From Plumapathes pennacea (Eukaryota > Cnidaria > Anthozoa > Antipatharia > Myriopathidae), in contig OZ038469.1 in NCBI GenBank assembly GCA_964036295.1, positions 10,990,067-11,054,066 on the forward strand: DNA of 64,000 nt, read 5' to 3'. The notes below the pieces were generated by a model. The model was not told the DNA's origin. It searched no databases and worked only from the letters and a program-made list of their open reading frames with translations. How positions within the stretch are numbered: position 1 is the stretch's first letter; each line of letters begins with the position of its first letter. The position numbers were made by a program, and so were the translations under genes. This document shows, one piece after another, positions 10,919 to 21,560 of this stretch.

Positions 10919-11133
10919 GGCCCGGTTTTTCAAAACACGCGAGTAGGCTAATTCTGGATTAGGACTAAACTTTCTTGTCATTTTTTTAGCCTGAAAACGT
11001 GAAAGCTTTGTCCACGACGACTTTCTTGATAATGTTTTAAGCTGGAACAAGCTTTCTAATCCATCTTCGAACAAATTACAGAGAGGTCGAGAGAAAGAAT
11101 TTCGTTAATCATTGACCTTCGAAAAACCGGGCC
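10919..11133. mobile_element. 215-bp MITE with GGCCCGG ends and CTG target duplication
   Basis: Terminal inverted repeats GGCCCGGTTTTTC and GAAAAACCGGGCC bound the element. CTG flanks both sides (10916-10918 and 11134-11136). The sister array units have the empty site, with a single CTG in GCCCTGGGGTC (near 4271 and 7610), so the insertion and its 3-base duplication are seen directly. A 3-base CWG duplication is a recorded feature of the PIF/Harbinger superfamily; the assignment is otherwise inference. No ORF is present. It sits about 160 bases upstream of the SPRTN start codon. Confidence 0.9.
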
Positions 11134-11293
11134 CTGGGGTCGAGCTTACTATTTTAGTGCCCAGGTTTTGCAGTGAAGGGTGAGGCTCGGTGCGCGCCAT
11201 TTTCATTTCGAAGCGAATCCACACAACACAACAAACTGTGTATTTGCTTAATCTTTATAGATCGCACGACTGGAAAGCCTTCTCAATGTTAAG

Positions 11294-14200
11294 ATGGAAG
11301 AAGACATGGCGTATGCTTTGGCCTTGCAAAGGAAATTTGACAGTGAACAGATTAGTGATCGCAAAGAAAACTGTAGACCATCAAACCCGTGCACCAGTGT
11401 ATCGATCGTTGATGACTCATGGGAGTTGATCGATCCGTTACCCGACATCAGACAGCTCTTCCTGCAGTTCAACGACGCTTTCTTCCAAGGAAAACTTGCT
11501 GGCATAGAAGTGAAGTGGAGTCCAAGAATGACTTTGTGCGTATGATACGATCGTCCCTATAAATTTGTTTTGAATTGTTTCAAGCATCAGGGGTTGTTTT
11601 TTACTGGATGGGTAAAAGACAAGTCTTGTGTTGTATTGTCTTCAGACAACGTTTGAATGGCCTGTTTAAACTACAATTGCTGTAGACCAAGTATCTATTT
11701 TGCAAGCATAATTGTACAGTGTAATTCTTTACTGGTTATCAGCAAATTTTATTTATTACATAAACTCTGGTATGATACAGAGATTTCCGCCACTGGGAAA
11801 TGTCGTATATGAACACACGTAAAAATATTCGATATTTTTATGTGTGTCAATATCAGCCAAGCAGTGATCTTGCATGTTTTCACATTTCTTAGTGGCAGAA
11901 ATCTCTGTATCAAACCATATTTTATGAAATAAATAGAATAATATATGGGTGCGTGGAGATACGAACTTTATCTTTAAGTGATCATCTGGATATCTCATGA
12001 GTGAGCGAAGCTAGTTTCTCAGTAAATACAACTGCCCAACACCACTAAGAAAATTAGATCTTGAATAGACACTTGTGTCAAACAAAGTACAAGGAGTCTT
12101 CATACCCTGGTTTATTCCTTATAAGATTCTTTTAAGGATCTTACAAGAAATTTTTACAAAAAGCTTTTACAAAAAAGACTTGCAAGTAAAGTACAAGTTA
12201 CAATCAAATGTTATTGTAAACCACTGGCTGTTCAAGTGGCTCAGTTTATCGCGACGTGCACACCTTTTATCGATCACGATGACACCGTTTTTAATATGTC
12301 GAAATCTGTCTGCGGCGGACGCCAATAAAATACATTTAGCTGAAAACCTCCTCGAAAGAGAACAAAATGTGGCAGGAACATCAAGAATGTCCTATCAGCT
12401 TGTTATTTTGTTTGGTACAAAAATATGCAATGTGAATAATGACACGCCACGAATATAAATATTAAAAATGAATATTAATTTAGTTGGACTCCGCAAAATC
12501 CTACTTGGACCCCTAAATTTGGCCAGTTTTGAAATCCTGAATACAACATTGTATTATGTTGTTTCACATCATCTCACAGAAAGGAAAATCATAGCCTGTT
12601 ATAATTTGAATCAGCTAGGGTTGCCACATGTAATCTTCAAGAAGAAAATCAGGCAGCCGGATAACCTAAATTATTGCCATCATTCATTAGTCAGTGAGAA
12701 GACATGAAGGACTATGAATACAGGGACCATGAAATACAATCACTTGATCTTGTTTTTCTTTCAGGTGCGCTGGATTGTGTTGCTATGAAGGCAGAGGAGG
12801 CCTGTGTTCCATACGTCTTAGCCAGCCGCTGCTGAAGCTCAGACCCAGAAGAGACTTGGTCCAAACATTACTGGTCTGTATTTTTACAGTAAAAGCCTGT
12901 GAATTACTATAATTCAAGAATACTAGGCCCAATTTTATCCACAAAACTCTTTTGTAACTGTACCTGCCAAAAACCTCCACATTTTGCACATGAACAATGC
13001 ATTGAGGTAGCAAAACATTTTTATAACTATGAACCTTAAATGTTTTTGAAACTTTCTGTTCCAGTTCATTTACATGTCTGAGTTTATTTTAGTTTTGCGA
13101 ACTAGTATATATTTTCATTTTTGTATCTTTTTGTCTTTCTTATTTATAGCATGAAATGATCCATGCTCTTCTATTTGTCACACATAACAACAAGGTGAGA
13201 TGAGTTGTGTTGTGTTGTGTTGTGTTGTGTTGTGTTGTCAGTCTTGTGGACACTTTAGAGCATGTTATTATATAAATTTTAGCAATACCAGACCAGTGCC
13301 AACTCTCTTGCTTTCCTGCAATGTACTGTATGTCAAACTCACATCAATCTCCTACTTAACTCTTAACATTCCCAATTCAAAATACAGATTCTCCCAACCA
13401 TTCAGAAAAAAATATATATATATGAAGGATATTGGTTAGATCTGATAGTCTAATCAGTTTACATGTACACATCTAAGGAAGCTATAAAAAAAGCCAAATA
13501 GTTCTCCATACATGATATACATTTGGTGAGAAACTGAAGTTGATCACTCTTGGGAGTGGAAGGGTTGCAGTGTAGCAGAACTTTTCCTAAAATTAATAAT
13601 AACAACTTAGATGTAGGGGTTCATTTTCACTCAGTTTATTGTTTGTTACTAAGTTACCTACAGTACTGTGCAAAAGTTATGAGAGTGAAAGTCGTGAAAT
13701 TTCGTCCTTTGTTCTTGCAAAATTTTGAATGAAATCTTGCATTGTTCGAGTGAAAATTCGACGAAATTTTGCAAGGCCTGCTCGAAATTTTGCAAATCCA
13801 AACGAAATTTCGAGTATTTCGAAAATTTTGTTTCTTTCGAGTATTTCGAAATTTCGTTTCTTTCAAAATTTTGCACTTTTTCGCAATATTTCAAGGCTTT
13901 TCATCAAATTTTTTGCTCTCATAACTTTTGCACAGTACTGTAGCCTCCACCCCTAATCCACAGAGAGCTCCAGATGCTCTTCAACTGAGAGGGATGTAGA
14001 TCAGAGGCCTAAACAAATAGTGTCAATGTTGACATGTCTGTAACAGCCATTTTGTACTTTACATTCTAGGACCATGATGCTCATGGACCTGAATTTCACA
14101 AACACATGAACAGGATCAATAAAGAGACAGGAGCTAACATAACAGTAAGTTGAACTACGACACAAAATTATTCTCCCATACAGTAATCTGCAATCATGAA

Positions 14201-14608
14201 ACTTGTCTCAATGAGCTTCTGCTATCTGTAGGACAGTACGTTTATTCTGTAAGCACTATTTTTCAAATAATAAATACACTGTATGTTGTAAATACAGCTG
14301 ATTCAAGTTCTTGTGTTGCTGGTACATCCCCCTGCTATTACTTCACTCTAATTTTACTTTTGGCATGCCAGCTTTTGTTTTAAGATTGGTTGGGAGAGGG
14401 GCTGCTTTGGCAGGTCTCAGAAACAAATTCTGGATCCATATCTGGGGGTTTGGAAGTTATTGTGTACTGTAATTTCCAATACCAGACAAAAACTATTTGA
14501 AGGATAAATGAAATAATTTTCTGTTCATTTGATATGTGATAGTTGATGTGTACAGTGTTGTATTTCTGTTTTCAAAGTTTAATACAATGCTTACATTATA
14601 TTTCTGTT

Positions 14609-14651
<43 letters not shown>

Positions 14652-15671
14652 TTTTTTTAATCTCCCCTTTAGGTGTATCACAATTTTCATGATGAGGTAA
14701 GTTTTGGGCCAAGGCTGAGCTCTCTTTTATCACTTGACCAGAAAATTTGCATGGCTATAAACTAACTAGGTGGTTTGCCCATGTGCTTTCTGCCCAAAAA
14801 TTAATAAAAATAATATTACAAATATTATTAGGTCAATGTTTACCGCCAACACTGGTGGAAGTGCAATGGGCCTTGTCAGAAAAGGCCTCCTTATTATGGA
14901 ATAGTCCGAAGAGCAATGAACAGAGCACCATCATCAAGAGACACATGGTGGGCTGATCATCAGAGGCAATGTGGAGGATCATACACCAAGATCAAAGAAC
15001 CAGATGGTTACAGCAAAAAGAAAACAGCCACAAAGGACAGGAAAGGTGAAACTAAAGACACAAAGTCGAGTGGGGTTGGAACATTGCCTAAGTTTTTTGA
15101 AGCTGGAAAGAAAGGGGATGGTAACAGAAAAAAAGCGGTGACAGATAATGGAGATAGTGATTCTTCTGTGTCATCAGACGTTGGCCAGGAGAAACATAAA
15201 GCTGATGAAAATGTGAGCATTATTCCATTTTCTGGCATTGGACATGTGTTGGGTACTAAAGTGGCACCACACAGAGGAGTTGCTGCTGAATCAGGCCTTC
15301 ATTCTTCAAGTCAAGAAACTACAACTGTAAAACCCAATAAGACTGCTCACAAGAGACCTGTTGAACCACCAACCAGGGTTATCAAAAATCCTTCACCTCG
15401 CAAGCGGAAAAGATTGGATTCGCCCCCTGAATTAACCATTATTGAGGCATTTAAGAGAGGTGGTGATAAGGGAGAGACTGTTTTGACAAGTTCATCAACT
15501 TCAAACCCTACCCCAGGCTCATATGGCAAACCTATTAACATATTAGATGATGCATCTCACAGACTGCAACTTGAATCAGTGTCTTGCAAAGAACAGGTCC
15601 CATGCCCAGTATGTGGAACCCTTGTGCCAGTTGCACAAATTAATCATCATCTAGATTCATGCCTAGGATGA
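11294..15671 (+). CDS. SPRTN: SPRTN (Spartan) DNA-dependent metalloprotease
   Basis: SPRTN cuts proteins crosslinked to DNA during replication, in the nucleus. Exons read by splice sites and phase: 11294-11535, 12765-12873, 13150-13194, 14070-14144, 14673-14696, 14832-15671, giving 444 residues (human about 489). The SprT domain carries the zinc/catalytic motif HEMIH (H118, E119, H122) with third ligand H137 in AHGPEF, and the HWWKCNGPCQ region. A p97-binding SHP motif (FSGIGHVLG) lies at residues 298-306. The C-terminal UBZ4 finger has C423, C426, H438 and C442. GTLPKFFEAG resembles a weak PCNA box but lacks the usual Gln. Exon 5 is only 24 bases. The start is fixed by the shared MEEDMAYAL beginning. 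All key residues are present, so the gene appears functional. Confidence 0.95.
11751..11934. mobile_element. 184-bp inverted-repeat element in SPRTN intron 1
   Basis: The ends are inverted copies of about 37 bases, ATTTATT(A/T)CATAAA at the left edge and its complement at the right, continuing through TGATACAGAGATTTC. The arms fold to a long hairpin. No coding capacity is present and no clear target duplication is visible. It is a MITE by structure. Confidence 0.7.
13204..13238 (+). repeat. (GTTGT)n microsatellite
   Basis: Seven tandem copies of a 5-base GTTGT unit start ten bases after the exon 3 donor of SPRTN. Confidence 0.9.
13661..13940. mobile_element. 280-bp Tc1/mariner-like MITE in SPRTN intron 3
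   Basis: The element begins CAGTACTGTGCAAAAGTTAT and ends with its exact inverse, flanked by TA on both sides (13659-13660 and 13941-13942). CAGT...TGCAAAAGT termini with a TA duplication are typical of Tc1/mariner elements. The interior is made of AAATTTCG-rich inverted runs, which create several spurious open frames on both strands. No transposase is present. Confidence 0.85.
14594..14656 (+). repeat. (ATTT)n microsatellite beside SPRTN microexon
   Basis: About fifteen copies of ATTT end some 16 bases before the acceptor of the 24-base exon 5 (14673-14696). It occupies the place where a branch point would be expected. Confidence 0.9.
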
Positions 15672-15990
15672 TAGCTGGTTGTGTAGAACTGAGTCCTTAA
15701 AATTCTCGCAAATTGTTTATAAATTAAGGAACTTTTCAGACTCAGTGTACAGTAGATGGCCATTTATTGTACAGACTTAACAGTTCCTGTAATATTGTTT
15801 AACCATTTTATTACCTTCTGAAAGAAAGTAATGTTTTTATACCCAAAGATTATAAATTTTATTAAATAGAGTTGTTTTTATTACAGAATTAAAAGTTGCT
15901 GCTAATTCACAAAGCTGTGTATTGTCCTGGTGTACCTGTGTAGTACTGGTACAAAATTTTGAAGTTTGTCATATACATGCAGGTATATTT
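15672..15990 (+). other. SPRTN 3' flank, no gene seen
   Basis: AT-rich sequence follows the SPRTN stop, with an ATTAAA variant polyadenylation signal near 15861. Nothing else can be supported before the GRHPR-like fragment on the opposite strand. Confidence 0.5.
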
Positions 15991-15992
15991 AT

Positions 15993-16152
15993 ATACTCCA
16001 AAACAGAGCATTCCTTCTATGTTTGTTCTCTTGCTTTGCTCCTGGAATGGCTTGTGGACCAACTGGAATGTATCATGTGAAAGAGAGTCAAGAATGGAGT
16101 CCAAGAATGGGTTAAAATGAAGACGAGATACAAGGGTAAGTTGTGTAGTCAT
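15993..16152 (-). pseudogene. GRHPR-like exon 1 fragment (fourth copy, truncated)
   Basis: Read on the minus strand from 16152, about 53 codons (MTTQLTLVSRLHFNPFLDSI onward) align with exon 1 of GRHPR-like genes A and C. A deletion removes the LIDDD segment, and similarity is lost after CFG. No NADP-binding or catalytic exon follows. It marks the downstream end of the cluster and is a dead partial duplicate. Confidence 0.85.
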
Positions 16153-17189
16153 CTTGGATGTGACATGTCCTCAGGGGTGTACAGCGTGACCGCCACCACT
16201 TTCCGTAAATCTGCATTCTGTTAATCAGCCAATCCATATTCCGTAAATCCGTATTTCACAAAACCGTATCCATAATTCTGTATTCCGTAAATCCTCATTC
16301 TGTAAATCTGTATTCCATAAATCTGTATTCCGTAAATCCGTGTTCTGTAAATCTGTATTCCATGAATTCCAGCAATTCATATCTGTAAATCTGTATGCTT
16401 TAAAGCCATATCCATGTTTTACAGACACCTGTATGCGAACTAGAGCTCCTTTTCGTGGGTGGCAAACTTCAACATGCTTGATCCAGCTATGATTTGCAGT
16501 GTTGCAGGTGAGTATGATTTCAAGTATGAACAAGTCAAATCATTTATAAAAAAAAATGTCAATCAGGCTTTTATGCCTGCAATCACTTTAATCACGCTTT
16601 CACCACCTTTCAAGAAGTGTGATTTAAAGTGTAATTAAAGTTTGAATCACATTCATTTTGGCTTGGGCAGCATTGTGAAACGAATTCATCAACAGCTAAA
16701 TTCCGCAGACTTTTGATGCCAAGTTTCATTGTACATAAAATTCATAGAGAAAACTATGCAGCTTATATTCTGTAAAATTCACGCCCCTTGAGTAATTTAT
16801 TGTTGGGCTCAGGGTCCCGGGAATGCAATCTTGGCCCCAAAAACAAATTTAACTAGAAATGGAGAAATTTTACCTTATAACACCTTTGTACCATTTACAT
16901 GACCAAATTTAGACCTTTCCTTTTCCAGTGAGGGTCACGTGTAAGTCATTTGTAGATATCAAGTATTACCCTCAATGAACACAATAAATATATGGGAAAC
17001 CTGCATAAAACCTGGGCGACTCCAACATAGGAGGGTCTGGGGATATTGAGAGACGACATGGATTCAGGAGATTGGTGTGCAAAGCACTTATCAGAATCAG
17101 CTGCTCCGTATCAAACAAAAAAGAAAATAGGCACATTCCAGTTGGTAAAAGCTTCTTTGATCCGATTATAATGGTATGATATGTGCTCC
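16153..17189. other. Intergenic spacer with a ~15-bp minisatellite
   Basis: From about 16200 to 16400 the sequence is built of a 15-base unit (CCGTAAATCTGTATT and variants) repeated roughly ten times. It yields a spurious NTDLQNTDLR peptide frame on the minus strand. The remainder to 17189 shows no gene, RNA or transposon that I can support. Confidence 0.75.
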
Positions 17190-19884
17190 CTAATTTACAC
17201 AGTGCAAAAGTTTCTCTCCTTTTAGACCAGCCACTAAATTTCTGGCACCCACAGTATACATCTTCCTATGCGTTGCAGCCGTAATAGTCCCAATATGTGG
17301 AGTGATAATAACATTGGGTAATTTCAGTAAAGGGTGGTCCCGTGGCAGGGGTTCTGGATGTGTTACATCTAAGGCAGCGGCATGAATCCCTCCACTCTCT
17401 AAAGCCTTGACAAGGTCATTTTGATTAACAATAGCACCACGAGAAATATTGATGAGTGTTGCTGTGGGTTTCATCAGATTCAGCTCTCTTGCACTGATTA
17501 GGTTTTTTGTTTGTGATGATAGTGGCACTGCAAGCATTACAAAGTCAGCTTGCCTCAGGAGTTCATCAAGTGTTTCACAATACTCAGCTCCTGCAGTACA
17601 GTAGTAAAAGAAAAAAACATAAATAACTATATAGAATCATACCTATTTGCACAAATATGTCAATGTAATAGGATTATATTCCATGTAGTCACATATTCTG
17701 TGCAGACACTGCAGTCACGTCCCGTCTGAAGATTTGTGTTACATCATCAATTTTATCTTTGTTTCCATTTATTACCGTATAATGATTCTATTCTCTATTC
17801 ATCTAATTCGGAAATGCCTAGGAAATGCCTAGTATGATCTTTTGTAATGTTTGTAATCAATAGCCCTATTATCCTGTATGCTATATCTATCCGTGTAACA
17901 TTCGATTAGTTCAGAGTTAGACTTGGGTATTCCCTCTGTAAAGCCGTTTTGCAGAAGCTTGGGAATAAAGTAAAGTCCACAGTTACAGATTTGCTGTCGA
18001 AGTCTTTGATCTTTGCACTGCTACATCAAATTTACACTCATAGTCACCATGATGTCACCAATTTTGTCAACAATAAAATCGGCTGTTTAATTATAACACA
18101 GTAGTTATTATAATATTATTATTATTTACTAATTTATTTATTGTTTTGCATCACTGGGAAATTGGTCTTGATTAGAAACTTTTTTTGGGAGGTCAGAAGG
18201 TCTTGCATTGATTGCATGAGAAACAAACCATGACTGTTGAATATTAATTATTGAGTGTGTTGAATATTAATTATTAAACTTTGTTGAATATTAATTATTA
18301 AACTTTGTTGAATATTAATTATTAAACTTTGTTGAATATTAATTATTAAACTTTGCTGAATATTAATTATTAAACTTTGTTGAATATTAATTAGTAAACT
18401 TTGTTGAATATTAATTATTAGACTTTGATGAATATTAATTATTAAACTTTGTTGAATATTAATTATTAAACTTTGTTGAATATTAATTAATAATTAAACT
18501 TTGTTGAATACCTAACAACTTCTCATCAGCTTCTGGAATTCTGTTGCGGTTGTGATATAGAATTCTCATGTTGAAACCTTTTGCTCTGTTGGCCACTGCT
18601 TTGCCGATGCTACCCAAGCCAATAATTCCCAGAGTAGAACCAGTGACCTCCATACCATACCAGTTAAGATCAAACTGAATAAAAACACCAATGACACACC
18701 AATCAAAAAATGCATTGTTACCGTACACATGTGCATAAAATAACTAACTGGGCCCGGTTTTTCAAAGCACAATTAGGCTAATCCTGGATTAGGTCTAAAC
18801 TTTCTTGTCATTTTTTTAGCCTGAAAATGTGAAAGTTTCGTCCACAACGACTTTCTTGATAATGTTTTAAGCTGGAACAAGCTTTCTAATCCATCTTCGA
18901 ACAAAACCAAGCAGTTTAATGACAGAGAGGTCGAGAGAAGGAATTTCGTTAATCTTTAATCGACCTTCGAAAAACCGGGCCCTGAAGTCTAGATCTACCA
19001 TAGTTTTGTATAGAACTTGTGGTCACTTGTAATTCTAATATTTTTTGCTTTGTAAAAGAGGCAATAATAAAATTAACTATTTTAAATACTAATTTCAATC
19101 CATCTGTACATTTTTCTTTTCCAGTGCCACCTTCCCAAGTCCTCTCCAATTGCCAAGCCCTCTCCCCCACATGCTTTCTCACATAGAGATATGCATACAA
19201 TATCCACATGAAAACTTTGTTTGGGGTGGTGATCATTTTGTATTGCCATGAACATATTTTTACTTTTGCAACTGTTTGCCCATTTATATAAGAGTCACCC
19301 CTGGGGGTACAATGTAACACTAAATGCACCTTATTAATGTCAGGACTTTTCGTAATGTGATTTCCCTGTACTTGCCCAGCCCTCCCCACCCATACATGTT
19401 TCTTTTTGTCAATGCCATATATGGTCATCAATGCACGGTGTACACGTGCACGATGTAACACTTCTACACGCACCTTAACTGTGTCTGGACTTTTCGCAAT
19501 GTGATCTCCCTGTACGACGTTTCTTGCTGACGCAAGAAGCAGAGCAAAGGCCAAGTCTGCAGTGCAGTCACTCAACACATGCGGCGTGTTACCCACAACT
19601 ATTCCGCGTTCAGTTGCAGCAGCGAGATCGATGTGGTTTACGCCAACTCCAATGTTGCTGATGACGCGAAGATTTGGAAACAAATCCATGAACTGTCTGG
19701 TCATAGGTGGATGCATTCCAGAGTAGAGCATACCTTCTACTTTCGTTCTATCGCTGTCATCATCAATTAGTTCCTGGAATGGCTTGCGGACCAACTGGAA
19801 TGTATCACGCGAAAACGAGTCAAGAACGGAGTCCAAGATCGGGTTCCGAAACGTACAAGATACGAGGGGAAGTTTTGAAGTCAT
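17190..19884 (-). CDS. GRHPR: GRHPR-like D-2-hydroxyacid dehydrogenase, gene A
   Basis: The family reduces glyoxylate and hydroxypyruvate, usually with NADPH. Exons on the minus strand are 19884-19474, 18674-18512 and 17590-17190, giving 324 residues (human GRHPR about 328). Visible features are the substrate loop GVGVNHID, the Rossmann motif with G156, G158 and G161, an Arg-rich cofactor loop YHNRNR typical of NADP users, and the catalytic set R242 (SRGAIV), E271 (PEPLP) and H290 (TPHIG). All splice sites are GT-AG with phases 0 and 1. Intron 1 contains a CTG-flanked MITE; intron 2 starts with a 24-base minisatellite. The paralogue 2-ketogluconate reductase is a possible alternative name. 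The three neighbouring copies show local duplication. Confidence 0.88.
18235..18509 (-). repeat. 24-bp minisatellite abutting the exon 2 splice donor of gene A
   Basis: About eleven copies of TTGAATATTAATTATTAAACTT end two bases from exon 2 (18512). The unit contains (A)TATTCAAC on the minus strand, close to the donor sequence GTATTCAAC itself, so the array seems to have grown from the start of the intron. Gene C lacks the array at the same place. Confidence 0.9.
18751..18981. mobile_element. 231-bp MITE, same family as 10919-11133, CTG target duplication
   Basis: It starts GGCCCGGTTTTTCAAAGC and ends CGAAAAACCGGGCC, flanked by CTG at 18748-18750 and 18982-18984. The interior is close to the copy in front of SPRTN, including the shared run CTTTCTTGTCATTTTTTTAG. 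It lies in intron 1 of GRHPR-like gene A. It is non-coding. Confidence 0.9.
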
Positions 19885-20089
19885 CTCGAATGTGCAACCT
19901 AGTTTTCAGCCTCTTTCATCTCCCGGCCCCGGAAGATAAAGGAGCCTGGGAACAAGGTTAGGGCAGATGTGAAGTGACGGTCACATCCAACTCAAAAGTG
20001 GGAGCAGCTTGGTCTAACGAGAGATTGGTGGAATACATCTGGTGTGAGAGCTGTAATGGAGTAGCCATCTGTAACCACATTGTGCAAAC

Positions 20090-21310
20090 ACTGTTAAACC
20101 TGAGGTGAGATCCCAAAATGTGCAGGGCTCAGACTATTATGAGCTGGCAACATTGGCTAGGTGTCAGAATGGTGTGCCAAGCATTTTCAGGAAGTGTCTC
20201 TGCGAGCACTATATGTCCATTGTGCCAGCCATGAACTGAATTTAGTACTACAGTCGACTCCCGATAACTCAAACCTTCAAGGGAAATTGGTTCGAGTTAT
20301 CGGGAGTTCGAGTTATCGGGAGTTCGAGTTATCGGGAGCTGAGAACAAATGACCGGAAATAAGGAAGAAACGCTTTATGAAGATCTGTACAATACACTGT
20401 AGTGAAATGTACCCTAAACCAGAAAAACATGAACTGGACTGACACGTTTTGTGTAATGCAAAAAAAGGACAAAGATTTCACGGCTGCTTCAAAATAAATT
20501 CAATTCGCGTATTAGTTGACAGACATGGTTTGAGTTATCGAGGGTAAAATTATACAGAAAATAACGTGAAGGGAAACAAAAATTGCTTCAAGTTAGCAGG
20601 AGGTTCGAGTTATCTAGGGTTTGAATTACTGAGGGTAAAATTTCAGTAAATGTATGACGGAAATCCAGGGGAAATCAATTTTGGTTTGAGTTAGTGCGAG
20701 GTTCGAGTTAGCAAGGGTTCGAGTTATCGGGAGTCGACTGTATTACATGCATCAAAGGTACTGTATGCACTCTGAAATCAGTATTTTCTTCAAACTCGCC
20801 AAAGCAACAGCGAGAGCAATGCATGTGAGTGCCAATGAGAGGAGAGAAAGCAGCAATGAAGCTTCACTTGGCATTGACGGCAATACTGGCACAGATGACG
20901 ACAATGATTCTGAGGACGAAGAGTATGAAGATGATGAGGAAGAGGGAGATAGTGAAGTGGAGGGTGTAGAAGCGGTACCAGAACCTGAAGACAGTTCAAA
21001 ATTGAAAGCAGCCAAACAAAAGAAGCTGCTATTTTGAGACAAGATGGGTGGAATGCCACACTGCATTCTAAGACTTCGAAGACCTGTATGAACCCCTTCT
21101 GCTATGTCTGGAAACTATTTCCCTAAACAAAGGCAGAAAAGACAATGGGATGCAAAGTCCAAGACAGAAGCACAGGGGATGTTTCATCAAATCAAGAACC
21201 CTGTGTTTATTGCTGCCTTCTCCACTGCCCTTAGTATCTTCTTGGATATACCATAGGTCTCAGCAATTCACTGCAGGGCAGCAACAAACACACACTTTGT
21301 ATGATTTTTA
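20090..21310 (+). pseudogene. Decayed hAT-type transposase (DUF4371/ZMYM-like), interrupted
   Basis: Fragments in several frames match the hAT transposase family: KHFQEVSLRALYVHCASHEL at about 20170-20235 includes the typical HCxxHxLNL core. After removing the TA-flanked insertion at 20251-20740 the frame continues LNLVLLHASKVLYAL. Further on, QRQWDAKSKTEAQGMFHQI and NPVFIAAFSTALSIFLDIP (about 21130-21255) match the downstream part of the family. Stops and frameshifts are numerous. An embedded acidic stretch (20870-20990) is open but not recognised. It is a dead element on the strand opposite the GRHPR-like genes. Confidence 0.75.
20251..20740. mobile_element. 490-bp pogo/Tigger-like MITE inside the hAT relic
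   Basis: The ends are CAGTCGACTCCCGATAACTC and its inverse, with TA at 20249-20250 and 20741-20742. The interior repeats GAGTTATCGGGAGTTC and variants. CAGT-starting ends with TA duplication fit TcMar-Tigger/pogo elements. Excision in silico restores the transposase reading frame around it. Confidence 0.88.
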
Positions 21311-21560
21311 TTTTTTGTATAAGTAGTAAAAATATTCACCTTGTTACATTTCCAGAACTTATAATAGTTAATTAGCTGTTAGTTTGACCACACTCACAGT
21401 TAGTTTTTAGCAGGCACACCTTGTATTAAGCAGACACTTCATAATAATATTATTGTTATTCCCTAAAGGTGCCTGCTTATTAAATACATGTTTGACTGTA
21501 TTTGATGGTAATATTGTATTTCAGTTGGTGAAATATACTTTGATCTCTCCTACAATGTTC

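Larger units (their letters stand above)
1..11380 (+). repeat. Tandem array of ~3.34-kb units containing an acidic gene and a truncated SPRTN start
   Basis: Direct comparison shows the same segment repeated head to tail. The stop codons of the acidic ORF fall at 653, 4004, 7339 and 10684, giving periods of 3351, 3335 and 3345 bases. Each unit holds a spacer, the acidic ORF, a SPRTN-like promoter and the first 29 SPRTN codons. Homology to native SPRTN stops at 1180, 4519 and 7859 (equivalent to 11380), so the unit junctions lie at about 1181, 4520 and 7860. Two full units are 3339 and 3340 bases long. The last unit is longer because a 215-base transposon sits at 10919-11133. The left edge is cut by the window, so the true copy number is unknown. 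Unequal crossing over is the likely origin. Confidence 0.95.

Noticed and set aside
13654..13956. Several Phe/Asn-rich ORFs on both strands
   Set aside because: They lie within the palindromic Tc1/mariner-like MITE and mirror each other.
16225..16533. Minus-strand ORF with NTDLQNTDLR repeats
   Set aside because: It is a translation of a 15-base minisatellite with no other coding signs.
17700..18010. Possible retrotransposon 3' end ending GGGAATAAAGTAAAG
   Set aside because: No coding remnant, tail repeat or target duplication could be established.
18235..18509. Regular spaced repeats resembling a CRISPR array
   Set aside because: There are no unique spacers; it is a pure head-to-tail minisatellite in a eukaryotic intron.
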